NCBI RefSeq assembly: GCF_041260155.1 | Contig: NC_091928.1 | Location: 47,834,637-47,898,636, forward strand | Reading direction: 5' to 3' | Length of the DNA: 64,000 nucleotides | Origin: Ptychodera flava | Taxonomy: Eukaryota > Hemichordata > Enteropneusta > Ptychoderidae | Part shown: one piece after another, positions 1 through 12,800 of the stretch | How positions within the stretch are numbered: position 1 is the first letter of the stretch | Layout of the letters: every line of letters starts with the position of its first letter | Translations under genes and position numbers: made by a program | The notes under the pieces: generated by a model | What the model saw: the letters and a program-made list of their open reading frames with translations, nothing else | Database searches by the model: none | What the model was told of the DNA's origin: nothing

Positions 1-1428
1 GTAGCATTGTAGAAGATGTCAGCGTTTTGAAAGCTGAGGGGAATATTAAACCAGACAGGTTCCTTGTAATGTGCTCTTGTTTAGAATAGAGTTTTAGAAT
101 CTCGCAAGCCAAAGAAAGGACTGGGTTTAGCAAGGCAGAGCTCATATTGAGCACTCGCAAAACGGTGCTTGTGGCATGTCCTAACAAAAGATTAATGATA
201 TGTGGCCACAGAGGGCGCCACATCTCTGCAATTATGTAGATTATGACCGAGAGCAAATCATGAGGAATTTACGACAATAATTACATATTTTGTGACTTCA
301 TATTTCTGATGATGAGCAAGTGTGCATGAGTCTATATTTGAATTTTGCCGTTATATTTATTATCGATCACAAAAAGTATTTCTGGCTGAATGCAATTTGT
401 TAATTGTCCCATTTGATAACTCGTACGTTTTGTCATTTTTTTTCTTTTTGGTCTATGTTCAGGATTCTCTCGATGTATACACTTCTTGTGAATGTTTTGA
501 ATTCAATAACTTGTACATTGTCATCACTGTTTTCAAGTACAGTGTGTGGTCACTTTTTGTCGTCAAAGTTTGCGTGCATGCTCTGATTTTCACAGAAAGA
601 GAACAATTGGCACAGATGTGCATTTTTTCTCAGAAATTTATGCCTGCGCAAAAAACTATCCAAGCACCTCGTCTCTACAACATTGTACTTTCGCATACAA
701 GATTCTCATTGGTGCAAAATGTTCCAATCACTGCTGTTGTATTCAGCTGCAGTTCTCTGATTGATCGCTGAGCAGGGGTTACAATCAAGCCAATAAGCAT
801 TATGTAAATAATATGAGTAATCTACAGTTATGCAAGTTTTATTGCTTTTTGTAGTATTTTCAAATATTTTCTTACTTCCCATGTCCTCTTTGAGAGCTAT
901 CTTCTCATTGGCTTCCAGTGCGTTATTTACTGAAAATTGATCAATTACATTTGCATAAGGAAAGAAGCCAGTGTGGGCCGTCCCTTCCACTGCCAACTTA
1001 CCTAATTTACAATTGAACATCCCCATCTTTGAATAGTATGACCCGATTGTGTCATACAAATTCTATGATATGGTATGATACCAAACCTAAAGAAGGGGAG
1101 ATTGGAGAACTTCATAGGCATTTGTAAATTTTCCAACCTTAGTATGTCAAGTTTTCCCACAGCAAGAAATTCTACCAACATATTCTGAGGGGCAGGTCTA
1201 GAATGAGGGGGCATCCTCGAAAAACCAATTTGGTTTCGTTTTGTTTTAGGAAATTAGCTATCCATATATTATAATATGTAATGTAAAATGGAAGCTCTTC
1301 GGTTTTGTGTTGAGAAGCAAATTATTTCATTTGTGGGCCTGGTATTTATCAGTGTAGCCTGTTTGGGTGTTTTAAACCGTCAACCCAAGTATTTTTAGAC
1401 ACTGGATGTCGCCCTTCAATGGAATCAA

Positions 1429-1434
1429 TAAAGT
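1429..1434 (+). promoter_or_regulatory. Possible poly(A) signal AATAAA
   Basis: AATAAA followed by a GT/T-rich stretch (AAAGTTTGAGTAAAATTTGCC region). This is the usual order for a plus-strand 3' end. It is a weak call because the hexamer is common in AT-rich DNA and no upstream exon is present in the window. Confidence 0.25.
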
Positions 1435-3158
1435 TTGAGTAAAATTTGCCTTTTTTTCAGATCCAAACACCACAGGACAGGTCCCCGTGATCATCACTTG
1501 GGGCTGTTTCTTCCGTCAGTCGTCCTAAACATGGATAGTCTGTATTAAACTACAACGTGACATGCTATTTACCCTCCCACACTGGCATACTTTCCAGAAA
1601 TACATTTTCTAATTTTTCTGTAAATTTCTTATCTCCAAGAATTGAACATTTGTACACAGTTAATTTCACCATTGTAATTTGACCATCTTTCATTCATATA
1701 GCACAAGGTTCTTTTCTCACAGTCATAGCTGTATTCTGTATTCTATATGCTGTACTCAGTCCTTCACTACTGTCCTCTTCAGTATGTAAGTTTTACAGGT
1801 CTAAATTTTTCCAAAAATGCAATTAGGTTTCTTGCTACGGGGAGAAACCACACCTTGCCATTCTTGTGTGATGTGAACAGATTTACTTGAAGAATGTAAG
1901 GGATTGGGTTTTTTTTCGCTGTGTGAAAAAATTGTGTGTATGTACATGTTCCGGGTGGTCAGTCAAGTATACTTCACTTGGATGTGATTTTGCTAATGGT
2001 CAGATAGACACTTTGTATAGTGCTTTGAACTTGATCAAACAATTGCTAAAACTTCTCTCTTTCCCCTGTACATACCAATATTGCCATGGTTACTATTATA
2101 ACACTGAGCTGAGAAAAATCTTTAAAGGCAAAGAGAAATGCATCAGATGATTTTTCGAGTTTTTATTGGTGGAGTTGCATGCAACTTTGATTCTGTGCTA
2201 TCCCCTGCCCAGAATCTGTGCACAGTCCTGGTTGAGTTACTTTAGCGACTTTTTTGTCTCAAGTAGATCAAAAGACCAATCCTTGGACATGTTAGATTTT
2301 TCAGTCTAGGGATTTGGTAGCCACAGTCTGTGGTTGCATTTGAACAAGAAGATAAAAAATTCATGAGAACACCAATACATGTGTACAAGTCATGTAGAGG
2401 GCAGCTATGTTAACGCATCAAACCCAACTCTCAACTCTGCACTTGTTCAAGATTTTTCCTCTCTGAGCAATTTGTATCATTCGCAATGTCCACAAGATGA
2501 ATTGGCACTTTTTTTAAAAAAATCCCGTACCTGTAGAAAAGTTATTCAACAAACCAGCAAAGTCCTCTGTTTAAGTAAATGGGCTTTACCATAGGGCAGT
2601 AGGGGTTGTAGGGTGAGCCAATATTTCTTTTGGTATTTCTATCCTACTCGCCCCTGCTGTCCTGTTTGGTGCAATCTAATTTCTCAGTGGGGCAGTCCAT
2701 CATTTGGGTGCAAGAGTGGAACCTGTACGCACTTTTGAAATCCTTGAGTCCATTTTGGGAATGTAGTTGATTACTGAATGTGGTGTATGTCTTTATTATT
2801 ATAATTAGTAAGGAGAACATTAAACAGCTTGTTATGTTTAAATGAACATGTTTGAGGTGTAGTTTGTCTTTGTGGTATGCAAGAGCGCCCTCTATTGTCA
2901 GCTTGACCAAGTTGTCAACTCCCTCAATCTGCTGTATGATTTCAGTGCACATGATGAGTAGGACATTTGATGAAAACAACCTTAAATTCATAGATTTTGA
3001 GAGATTTGGTTATGTGAGGCTCCAGAGGTTGCACGAGCCGTATCCAGAGTGCCCTGTCCTTACACGGCTTGTTTCCAGTCTACCCTATTCCCAGCAATGA
3101 AAGATTACCACACGGTTCTGTGGGTCTGCAGCTGAAGTAAAACAAACAAGAAAGAAAG

Positions 3159-3515
3159 GTTGAAAGCACCCATCGGACAAACATTCAGACTCTCGAATTT
3201 TACAATTCCTTTCTGGTCTATCACTTGTGGTGGCTCATTTTAAAGCTCTTGATTAGTTTTTTGAAAATCAAAATTTTCATTTTTACCCCCAAAGGCAAAG
3301 TGGCCATTTTGAAAACATTGTGAAATGTTCGGTAATTTTCTTCTCCAGAACCAAATTTTGCACAGTGACCCTGATTTTTATTCTTGATTTGGTAAGAAAA
3401 TGCTTGGAAGTTTCATTGAGGAAAATTTGAAGAGTTTAACTCAAAAGGTAATTTACCTTTGAGTTAAACTCAAAATTTTAAATCTTTCACTTTCGAGACA
3501 CAAACTACTTAAAAG
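3159..3515 (-). repeat. Dispersed MITE-like repeat, TTAA-type family, copy 1
   Basis: An inverted-orientation copy of a family of about 350 bp seen at least five more times in the window. Shared blocks include ATTCAGACTCTCGAATTTTAC and a TTTTTATTCTTGATTTGG block, and the copy ends near CACTTTCGAGACACAAACTACTTAA. It contains a short perfect hairpin (about 3433-3472) built on GAGTTTAACTCAAAAGGTAA. Confidence 0.6.
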
Positions 3516-5118
3516 CCCTATTAGATGTATCTTTTTGCATTTTACCTACAAATAAAATACTCTCTAATCTTCAGAGAGACATCGAGAGTATTTTGATTCC
3601 CATTACTAAGCCGTTATTGTCTTTGAAAATGTCACTTTTACAATCCTTAGTGATGGATTTGGTCAATTCAGGCCTACACATTTATTCACAGCAGCAATAT
3701 GTTATTTGGAACTAAAAACTGTTTTGTTGTTAAAGGTATTCGGTCACCTGTTTTTTAATAGTCAATCACAGATTTTACGCGGGTGGCCGCTTTTTAAAAA
3801 GGGTGCCCACACGATCAGCCATGGCATACTTTAGTGACGTCTGCAGGTCCTTTGACACATCAAATATGGACGACTGACAGCTACAGGTGTTACGAGGTAG
3901 TACGCTAAGCTCCGCCCCTTTACCATATATGGAATATGCAAATTTACGGTGACCATGTACCTTTAAAATGTAAGTTGTGCATTTGTTGCCAATGTTTGAA
4001 GAATGTTCTTTGGTCACACATTTTGGTACACATGGTGACAAATGTTGCACTTGATTTGATACCACTTTATCTAAGAAACACTCCAAACGATATATGTAAT
4101 AGGGCTTTAAAGAAATTACTTAAACGGGAAGTTACAGGACCTTGGGCGGGGATTATCAAAGGATGTGTTCTTGTACACACAATGCAAGTGCCTTACCTTA
4201 CTGTTTCATCAGACTGGCCAGATAATACAGAGTCTGACATATTTTTGTTTACTTTGGGTGAAAATGAGAGTGTGAGCGAAAGAACTGCACACACTTGATT
4301 CTCTGTTCATTCAGACTGCCTTCAAGAACTGCTGTACTGAGCATTTCCTTCAACAGCAAATGGGGAAAATTTTTGTTTATTTTGGTCAAAATCTGCAGTG
4401 TCACTTGCTCTCAGTAGAATCGCCTGTGAGTAAAAGCATGTTTTGTAAACAGAAATTGAGACAAGCATGGACAGGTCACGAGACATGCCCAAGGGAACTG
4501 CTGGAGAAGTGGGAAGAGCGCCCTCACTTGACAGGCCTGAGATATGCATAACTTTCAGAGAGGCATGTATGGTGTCGCTGTATTTGAAGCCTTTTAGGGC
4601 AGAAGCTGTTGCTGGTTCAGTCCCTCACAGCCAAAGTGGCTCATTTCTGTATCCTTGTGATCATGCCATTTTGTCGGTTTCATACTCATGTCGTTCTATG
4701 CATCGACAGTTTTGTACAAAAAGGAGGTAACTTATCTTTAGTTTAAAATGATTTTTGTCTGTTTGTTTTTCAACATACTTCACTCTTGAAAATTAAACAT
4801 GCACACGATGCATGATCAATGTAAAAATTTTGAACAGTGCTACTAAAAACTTTCATAGTTTTCTCTGCCAATTGTCCATTCACCCTAAAAATATGGAAAA
4901 TTTGAGTTACATCCTTTTGCGTAGGGGCCATTGATATGATAATGGTTGTAGTAAAAATGCCATCACACATAACTGAATCCTTCTTTCCGTCACAGCACTT
5001 GACAAAAAGATTAAAAAGATTACTTCTTACATTCACTTGCACTATATGTGTAATGAAAGGATAAAAATTATTTACAGAAATAGCCACAGAACATTTTCTT
5101 TGAAAGAAAAGACAAACT

Positions 5119-8100
5119 TTATTTTTTCTTTTTGCTTTTCTTTGATTTCTTTTTCTTTTTAGTGTTTCCAATATCATCGCTGAGATCATAAGTTCCTGTT
5201 TCAACTTTGACCCCTCCTTGCAAAGCAGTGTGGCTTTCATCCAGTCCTTCACTGACTTCCTTTTTTGCTGACTTTTTAGATTTCTTTCTCTTGGATGAAG
5301 ATGATTGGCTGGCACTGCCATTCTGTTCTGTTGACACATCCCCGCCATCCAAGTTATCGCCCTTCTCTCCTGATGGCACACTCCCACTGATCCGAGTTTC
5401 CTTTCGACGCTTACAGTCTGAACTGTCAAGTGTGACTTGTGAATCCAATTTTTCAGTTGCATTGACAGTGCAGTCTGCTTCAATAATTTTACTCTTGCGT
5501 TTCCTGCTTTTTGTGTTTCCTTCACTCTGTTCCTTTGTCTGAACAAAATTATCACCACTTTCACCAGGAAAACTTTTATCAGCCTCGACGATATTCCCGT
5601 CCTTTTTCTTTTTCTTCTTTTTCTTTGATTTTTCAGATTTGTGAATTGATGTATCTCTGTCCTCATGGCCAGATGTCACTGCAGTGTCAATGTCATGGTC
5701 TTTGTGATTTGCTGGTTTGCTTTGAGTTGCCCTTGAGCTCATCTCTCTGTTCATAAACGTAAAAAAGCAGTAAAAAGCAGGTATTAACCCCTTCACCAAC
5801 ATAGTTTGACCCAAGCCAATCGTTATCGATGCTGATTGTGGACCTGTTTACACGGAATCAGGGTGAACACGGAGATGTATTATGCAAAGCAACAAACTAC
5901 ACCTAATCAAACACATGCATTGTGTGTCCACCACAACCTATTCAACACCAATATTTGGCACAGCCTATTGTTCACTATAAGTTAGGTGGACTTATTCATG
6001 TAGAAATGGGGGAGTTAAAAATCTATTCACCCCCACTTCCCTTGGTAAGATTCAGCTTTTCCACAGAAAATGAGTTAGTTTGAACCTGTTGCTAGAGGAG
6101 ATGCAAGGCAAATAATTGTATGTGAGCTAGATTTTATAAGTTTCCTTTTTGTGTGGTAGGCGCGGTAAAATAATGTATTATACCCCTTGAGTGCTCTAAT
6201 TTCTCCTGCCAAAATTTTTGAGCAACATTTTACCCATTTTTATGATTTTTGTAATTGCTTTGATAATTTTGGACAAACGGACACCGCTTTTCATTGGCTA
6301 CAGTTTCTGATCTAGATTTGGGAAAAAACTCTGGAAAAAAGTAACTGGGTTATATTTTATAAAATCAACAAAAATTGACTTTGGCACTCACAAGGTTAAT
6401 CAGGTATGACAACAAAAAACTTACTCTCTCACCATGAATATACAAGCACTGTGTGAATTAAAATTGTTAGCAAATCATTCGCGTCAGAGGTTTGTGTTCA
6501 TTTTTGAACTGCATTTAGCCGAGGATAAATATCTGTGAATAGGAAATTGTTATCATCTGTTTATGTGATGAATATAAAATTCTTCAGATGTAAACCACAC
6601 TTGCACATGGACCCAAAGGAGTGCAATATTACACTCTTATGAATGGAAAACTTACATGTCTGCGACAACTCCCTTCATTGAGAGGACCCCTCTTTCTGTC
6701 TCTATCTGTACAACTCTCAGAATGAACTCTTGCCCCATGGTCAGCCCGGCACCTTTCCAGCCATTCCTGACATGCTCCGGTTTCAGTATTGCGGCATTGA
6801 AACACCCATGGACTAGACACCCAACGTGATCAACTTCAATCTTGTGAACAACACCCTGTGGAAAAGAGGAGACACATAACATAAGTGCAAATTTATAACA
6901 ACAACAATAATAACAATAATTTATTTCTATGGTGTCTAAATCAACATATCATCAGTGAGTAGATATGCTTAAATGCAGTTTTAAAAAGTGACAGTACAAA
7001 AGCATTTCTAAAATTCTACAAAACTGAAACTTCAGATATGAAAAAATAGAAATAATCACAACCTAAAAATAATGCACTTTGTGTCACTGAATACTGATAT
7101 ATCTCACTTCAAGCATTAGATGGTGGTTAGGCTATAAAATATGAACTTTGTTTATGACTATTAATCACATTGCTTCAAGCCCCAATAGCTGCTAATTTTA
7201 TTCATTATTTTCATGATTTTATTTTCACACCAGAGTTGGTTCGTTTAAATGAACTTACTGAGGGACGTGTATTGAAGTATCACTGCTTGCTGATTTGGAC
7301 CATGCCTACACGTTTTAAAGGGTTTAATAATAACGGTGCCGCACTCATAAAATGGCGCCCGCATGGGAAATACAAAAAAAAACAGTATTCTCTGCACATA
7401 CACATCGTGATCATACCAGAAACAAGCATGATGCCATTTACTTGAATGCACAACACAGGATGGCCAACATTTTGTTGTTGTAATCTTTATTTCTCTGTCA
7501 TATGATTAGTTTTTGAAAATGGCGGGAAATCTAAAATGACGTTAAAACTTTCAATTCAAACGCCACTCTCGACACTCATGGCAGCGTTATATACTTTTTC
7601 AGTCTCTAATGGGTCTTATTCAAAGAAAACTCTTGGAAAACTAAGGATATTTGAGATCGGTTTATTAAACATTTGCAGCTATTGGGGCTTAGGCTTGACA
7701 AAGTTCTACATTACAGTCTTTTTAATATCATACGTGTACTCAACAAAAATGACCTCTATAATATTCTAAATAGGTGAGACAAAACTTACGCAAGTGATTC
7801 ACAATATCCTATCACTAAAAATGGATACACTGGATTTGATAACCTGCCTTTCTTCCATGCCTCAAAATTTAACACTAAAAAAGAGGAGTTATCTTGCAGT
7901 TACAAAAAACAAGCATGTAGTACTTAGTAATACTGATATTCTCAAAAAGGTTGCATATCAAAACTAGAAGAAAGCAAGTCAGAAAATCACATACACCCAA
8001 TTTTTGCAGAATGTCTTAGACTAGAAATCCTTACCCTTACTAGGCTTCCAACTGTCGGTTGAAATATGATCATATCAAGCTGAATGTCAAAGTGGACATA

Positions 8101-8951
8101 CGGCTGGTCATCAAGGATATTACCAAATGGCTGGAGTAACTTGACATTGTCATATGCAATCAAGACACCATTTAAGCTGTAAGATAATAACAGAATTGTT
8201 ATGGACCATGTGGTCATGTTTGGTGTTAACAAATGTCATTCTGCCAGTCTTCTAGTTTTACACTAAGTAAATATTTTTGCTACGGAAATTACGTCTGTTA
8301 CATGTAATCTTTGTCCATTCATTTTGTGGCGAATAACCACATTAACTAATTTAGTATTACCGGCAAGACATTTCAGACAGCTGCTTTTTAACCAAATCAG
8401 TGTCTGTGCTATCACTAAAGCTGAAAGTTCCGGCTTTGTCATTCTCTCCAGCATCAAAACTCATTTGACTTATTCCAAGACAAAATAAGACATCCTTTAT
8501 TCTGATCATCATCATCGTCGTCGTCGTCGACATAATCATCATCATCATCATCATGGTCATCGTCATCACTGTCATCGTAATCGTCATCATCATCTATCAT
8601 CATGGTCATCGTCATCACTGTCATCGTCATCATCTTCGTCATCATCATCTTAATCATCATCATCATCGTGGTCATCGTCATCACTGTCATCATCATCATC
8701 ATCATCGTCATCATCATCATCTTGGTCATCGTCATCACTGTCATCGTCATCGTCGTCATCACCATCATCATCATCATCGTGGTCATCGTCATCACTGTCA
8801 TCATCATCATCATCATCATCATCTTGGTCATCGTCATCGTCATCGTCGTCATCATCATCATCATCATCATCTTGGTCATCGTCATCACTGTCATCGTCAT
8901 CGTCGTCATCATCATCATCATCACCAGTCCACCACCACCACCACCATCATC

Positions 8952-8999
<48 letters not shown>

Positions 9000-9047
9000 G
9001 TGGTCATCGTCATCACTGTCATCGTCGTCACCATCATCATCATCATC

Positions 9048-9078
<31 letters not shown>

Positions 9079-9305
9079 CACTGTGTGCTGTCATCTAAAG
9101 GTCTTTTGGTATTTTGATGCAAACTGTTCACTTACCTGTCCGAGAACAGACGAATTTCTGAGTTCAGTTCTTCGTCCACGCCAGTCTTTAGTTTCCCGAG
9201 GTAGCATGGGGGCAGTGCGATGTGCTTAGTCGTGTTAAGGAGTTTGAAACACGAGTACGGGTCATCGACACACTGTTTGGCTTCTTCAAACGTCTGTACT
9301 GCCAT
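5119..9305 (-). CDS. POLR1F: RNA polymerase I subunit RPA43 (TWISTNB), 4 coding exons, 379 aa
   Basis: Subunit of nucleolar RNA polymerase I; with its partner it forms the stalk that contacts the initiation factor RRN3. Coding exons on the minus strand: 9136-9305, 8035-8176, 6656-6855, 5119-5746. All have GT-AG junctions, compatible phases (2, 0, 2) and a total of 1140 nt. Exons 1-2 give the RPB7-like N-terminal part, including the family signature NGVLIAYDNVK. Exon 3 carries the OB-fold signature HVGCLVHGCFNAAI. Exon 4 is a long low-complexity tail with lysine runs (KKKKKKKK) that serves as a nucleolar signal in this family. The human protein is slightly shorter. The stop codon overlaps an AATAAA, so the 3' UTR may be very short. 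Intron 1 contains a large triplet repeat. The gene is head to head with NOSIP. Confidence 0.93.
8504..9081. repeat. Large imperfect ATC/GAT triplet-repeat tract in POLR1F intron 1
   Basis: About 575 bp of nearly uninterrupted (CAT/ATC)n with CGT, CTT and ACC variants, read as (ATG/GAT)n on the transcribed minus strand. It lies entirely between the exon 1 donor (9135) and the exon 2 acceptor (8177). It generates spurious open frames on both strands (poly-Asp, poly-His, poly-Met/Thr) which should not be annotated as proteins. Confidence 0.95.
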
Positions 9306-9888
9306 AGTATCGCATAATGTGAGGGAGTTTACTGTCAGTACTACTCGGCTTGTGTTGCCGACCTGTCGGCGATGTTGATTGCTGGACCGTCGAGTAGTTT
9401 GAAAGTCCTCTCACCAACGGAGAAATTCCCTCTACCTTGATTTCCTCTACAATAGCTCCAAATTTTTACCTACAAACACGCTGTATTGAAATTGGCATTC
9501 GTCATCAATGGATGTGCATTTTCTCTTGCCAGATATCCAGACCCTAACACAAACTCAACTTCGAACACATGGCTCCATGCTTTTGACCCTTGACCTCACG
9601 ATGCGATAACTTACGAGACTACATGCAACGTTTGTGAATTTTGTTATCATTGCTCCATAACTTTGGATTCAATGAGTCTCTACCAATAGAAAATTAAGTG
9701 AAGCTTGTTCTGAATTCTAAACTTCTTTTTCTTTTCGATAGATAAGCATGATAACTGCTTCAGCATTCAACTCAAATGCGCACGTGAATGTGCGAGAACT
9801 TACTTGACCTACCCACAATTCTGCATAAACAGGAAAAGACAGGAAGTTTACAGTGATATCAACTGGGTTGCTGGCTTTCTGAGTGAAA
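9306..9888. promoter_or_regulatory. Head-to-head intergenic region, likely bidirectional promoter
   Basis: The 583 bp between the start codons of POLR1F (minus, ATG at 9305) and NOSIP (plus, ATG at 9889) must hold both promoters and both 5' UTRs. No TATA box is evident near either start, as is usual for housekeeping genes. Assignment as one shared promoter is inference from the spacing. Confidence 0.6.
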
Positions 9889-12800
9889 ATGACACGACAT
9901 CAACGAAATTGTACCGCTGGTACCGTGTATACCTACCATGAGAGGAAGAAAGACACGGGTAAGAAAGTAATGTGCTACAAAAATCCACGACGCTGTGCAC
10001 ACAGATCTATTTTTGTTGGAAAACCGGACGCTGCCCGAACCTTGCTCGGTGCGGTTAAATCAGGAACTCGCACATTATTATCGCAACTAAGGTCGATGAA
10101 TATTAAACTCAATCAATTTACACTTACCGTTAGCATAGTGTAACGTTATTGTTTTTACTTGTGTATGCGTTTTGTAGAAACATCTGGGTACGGGACAAAG
10201 CAAAGCCGTCTAGGAAAAGACTCCACAAGGAATTTCGATTGTTGCTGTCTGACATTACAACCTTGCAAAAATCCAGTGATCACGTAAGTGAAAGTCATGA
10301 TCAGATTGCACACGCAGCACACAGAGACACACATCAACAGTTTGTGCCTAAATTGCCACAAAATGCGATGTAACTTGACTGGACCGACTTACCGCGAACA
10401 GGTACGGTACAAACACATTACCTGTTTCATAGAAATATGTTGTTATCACAGTTATCATACTGGCTATGGAGATATTTCCATGCGTTTTATTGAAATTCGC
10501 TTCCTAGGCTACTTAAAACCATTGATTTGTTTTTAGTTTTAGCCTGCTGTCAGAGACGTGGAATTTATCAAATAGGCTGATTTTTTGTCGTCATCTGCCT
10601 GTTCATCGTCAGTGAATGTAGTGATTTAAAACAGAATGGAGTAAAGAGTAATAACATGCTATATTTCAAATACTTCCATCTTTTTGTATTGTGGATAAGT
10701 GAACATCAGCCATTGATGATTCAATAATTCTTCACAGCCAATACAATTATTTTTTTTCCCATCTCTTTGACATTTTGTTGTACGTATTCGTTTTTTTTTT
10801 TCTCCTTGCAATCAGGCCTGATGGCTGGCTGTATGATAAGGAGGCAATCCTGGAATACATCTTGCATCAGAAACAAGCCATAGCCAGGCAAATGAAGGAA
10901 TATGAAAGACAAAAGAAACAATTGGAGGTAAGCTTTCTGCTCTCCAACAAGATTTGTACTGGCAATGACACAATATCACTAGCAAAAAAAATTGGTTACC
11001 CTTTCTTGCTGCTGCAGATACTTAACATCTCACTCCACTTCCAAGTATATACTTCAAACCATGACAAGAGGTAGGACCAAAATTTTGTGATGGACGTAAC
11101 CATGTATGAGATGTTTGCCAATGCTGTGCATACTTCTAACCATGAAGTCAAGCTTCCCTATCCTTGTACTGTCTTTCTGTGATGTTGGGTGTTGCGAAAT
11201 TTTTGTGTACAGATAATTCTATGATATAATAAATACTGAGTTTTGCAAGGTTTTGCGGGAATGGTATGAAAAGTAGTGACACTGAAGTGTGTTTAGAAAT
11301 CTGATGTCTCTTTTTCTCTTCTTCAGTCTGAAGAATTGGCCAAAAACAGCGAGGCCAAAGTAAAGAACCTGAAAAGATTTGCTGCAACAGGTAAGGACAT
11401 GTATTATCAACGTGGCAATTTATGAACAACAGCGTATGTCTCAGCCGCTCAGCAGTGTTCAACTTGTTAATTACGTAGTTGTAATTAACAATATTGCTTG
11501 CTACTGTTTTTGCCTGTAGAACAGCTAAGACTTTGGGAATCTGCCCTCTAGCGAGTGATATTTGAAGCAACTTCAGGATATTTGAATCCAAGTGTACAGC
11601 TACATGATATATGCTGAACTTGCTTTATAAAGCTGTAAAGTTTGCATTATTCATATGCTGATCTGAAGTATCTGGAATTGTCAGTTACACAAACATCAGC
11701 CTATGATAAACATATTGGGAATTGAAGACCAAGGAAATAAATACATACATATCAAACATAAGTTGGTACATAATTACCATGTATATGCAGAGAGGTTTCT
11801 TCTGAGTCATCGTGAAGCTTTTTGCTTTTCACGATTGAAATTGCCGTACTGTTTGAATGGCACCCAACTGCAACTTCCTCTTGTTGTTTGCCTCTGTTTT
11901 AAAGAAAACACACAACAACTGAACCAAACACAGAGGAGACACACATGCAAAAGTCATACCAAACTTTTAAAGGTAGAATGAGCCTTCAGGATGGATATTC
12001 AGACACTCAAATTTTACAACACTTTTCTGATCTACCATTTGTGTGAGCTCATTTTTAAGCTCTTTGAGTAAATAAAGTTCATATTTTTGTGACAATTGAA
12101 AATTTAATTACTCACTGATAGAGTTAACACAGGGAAGGCTGACAATTTCAAATTTCAAATATCGGTAAACTTAGTTACTTTGCTTCCATTGTACCATTAC
12201 ATGGTGACACTAGATTTTTATTCCTGATTTGGAAAGAGTATGGCTGTTTCCTTGGTTTCCTTTAGAAAAATAAGAGCAAACGTTTAAGTCTTCACTTTTA
12301 GGCGCATAATACCTTAATCATTGACTTGGTGATTGAATTTGGATGTCTCTCTATTTTCAATACAACAGAACAGAGCATCACCAGCAAGCCAATCAACCCA
12401 TTCACAAATGGACCCCCAGCAAAGAAACAGAAGACCGCTACTGTTACATCCGCTACAGCCACTGCAGCGGAACCCAAACCAGGCCCCAGCAGGGAAACCA
12501 ACGGCGAGGCAAGCAACGCCAAAAACGGCAAGGAACTGCCCAGTTTCTGGATTCCATCGTTGACGCCAGATGCCAAACCAACACTGATCAAAAAACCGGT
12601 AAGCTGAACATGCCTTCATGACTCATTCTGTGCACAATTAATTTGAAATTACGGCAGTTTTTTGGCATTTTGGTTTTTTCTCAAGTTTAAAGATTAGCAT
12701 GATCATGAGCATTTTAAAAGGGACCTGTGAAAGTTTTGCTTGAGCAAATTACTAGCCGATGCAACATTTAAGACTCTTGTTTTCCATAAATTTCTTCCTG

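Larger units (their letters stand above)
1..4700. other. No gene recognised; possible 3' UTR of an upstream gene
   Basis: All open frames here are short, lack family resemblance and look like chance. An AATAAA hexamer near 1429 on the plus strand would suit the end of a 3' UTR from a plus-strand gene lying off the left edge, but no coding exon is visible to support that. One dispersed repeat (3159-3515) lies in this stretch. Confidence 0.4.

Noticed and set aside
4770..5666. 298-codon minus-strand frame rich in Lys/Arg
   Set aside because: It is a shadow of POLR1F exon 4 in another frame, extended into the 3' flank.
8357..8500. Plausible-looking minus-strand peptide ending SDSTDTDLVKKQLSEMSCR with a GTAATA donor
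   Set aside because: No polypyrimidine acceptor in front of it, and POLR1F reads cleanly from exon 1 to exon 2 without it. An alternative exon cannot be excluded.
8454..9131. Long open frames of poly-Asp, poly-His and Met/Thr on both strands
   Set aside because: They are translations of the triplet repeat in POLR1F intron 1.
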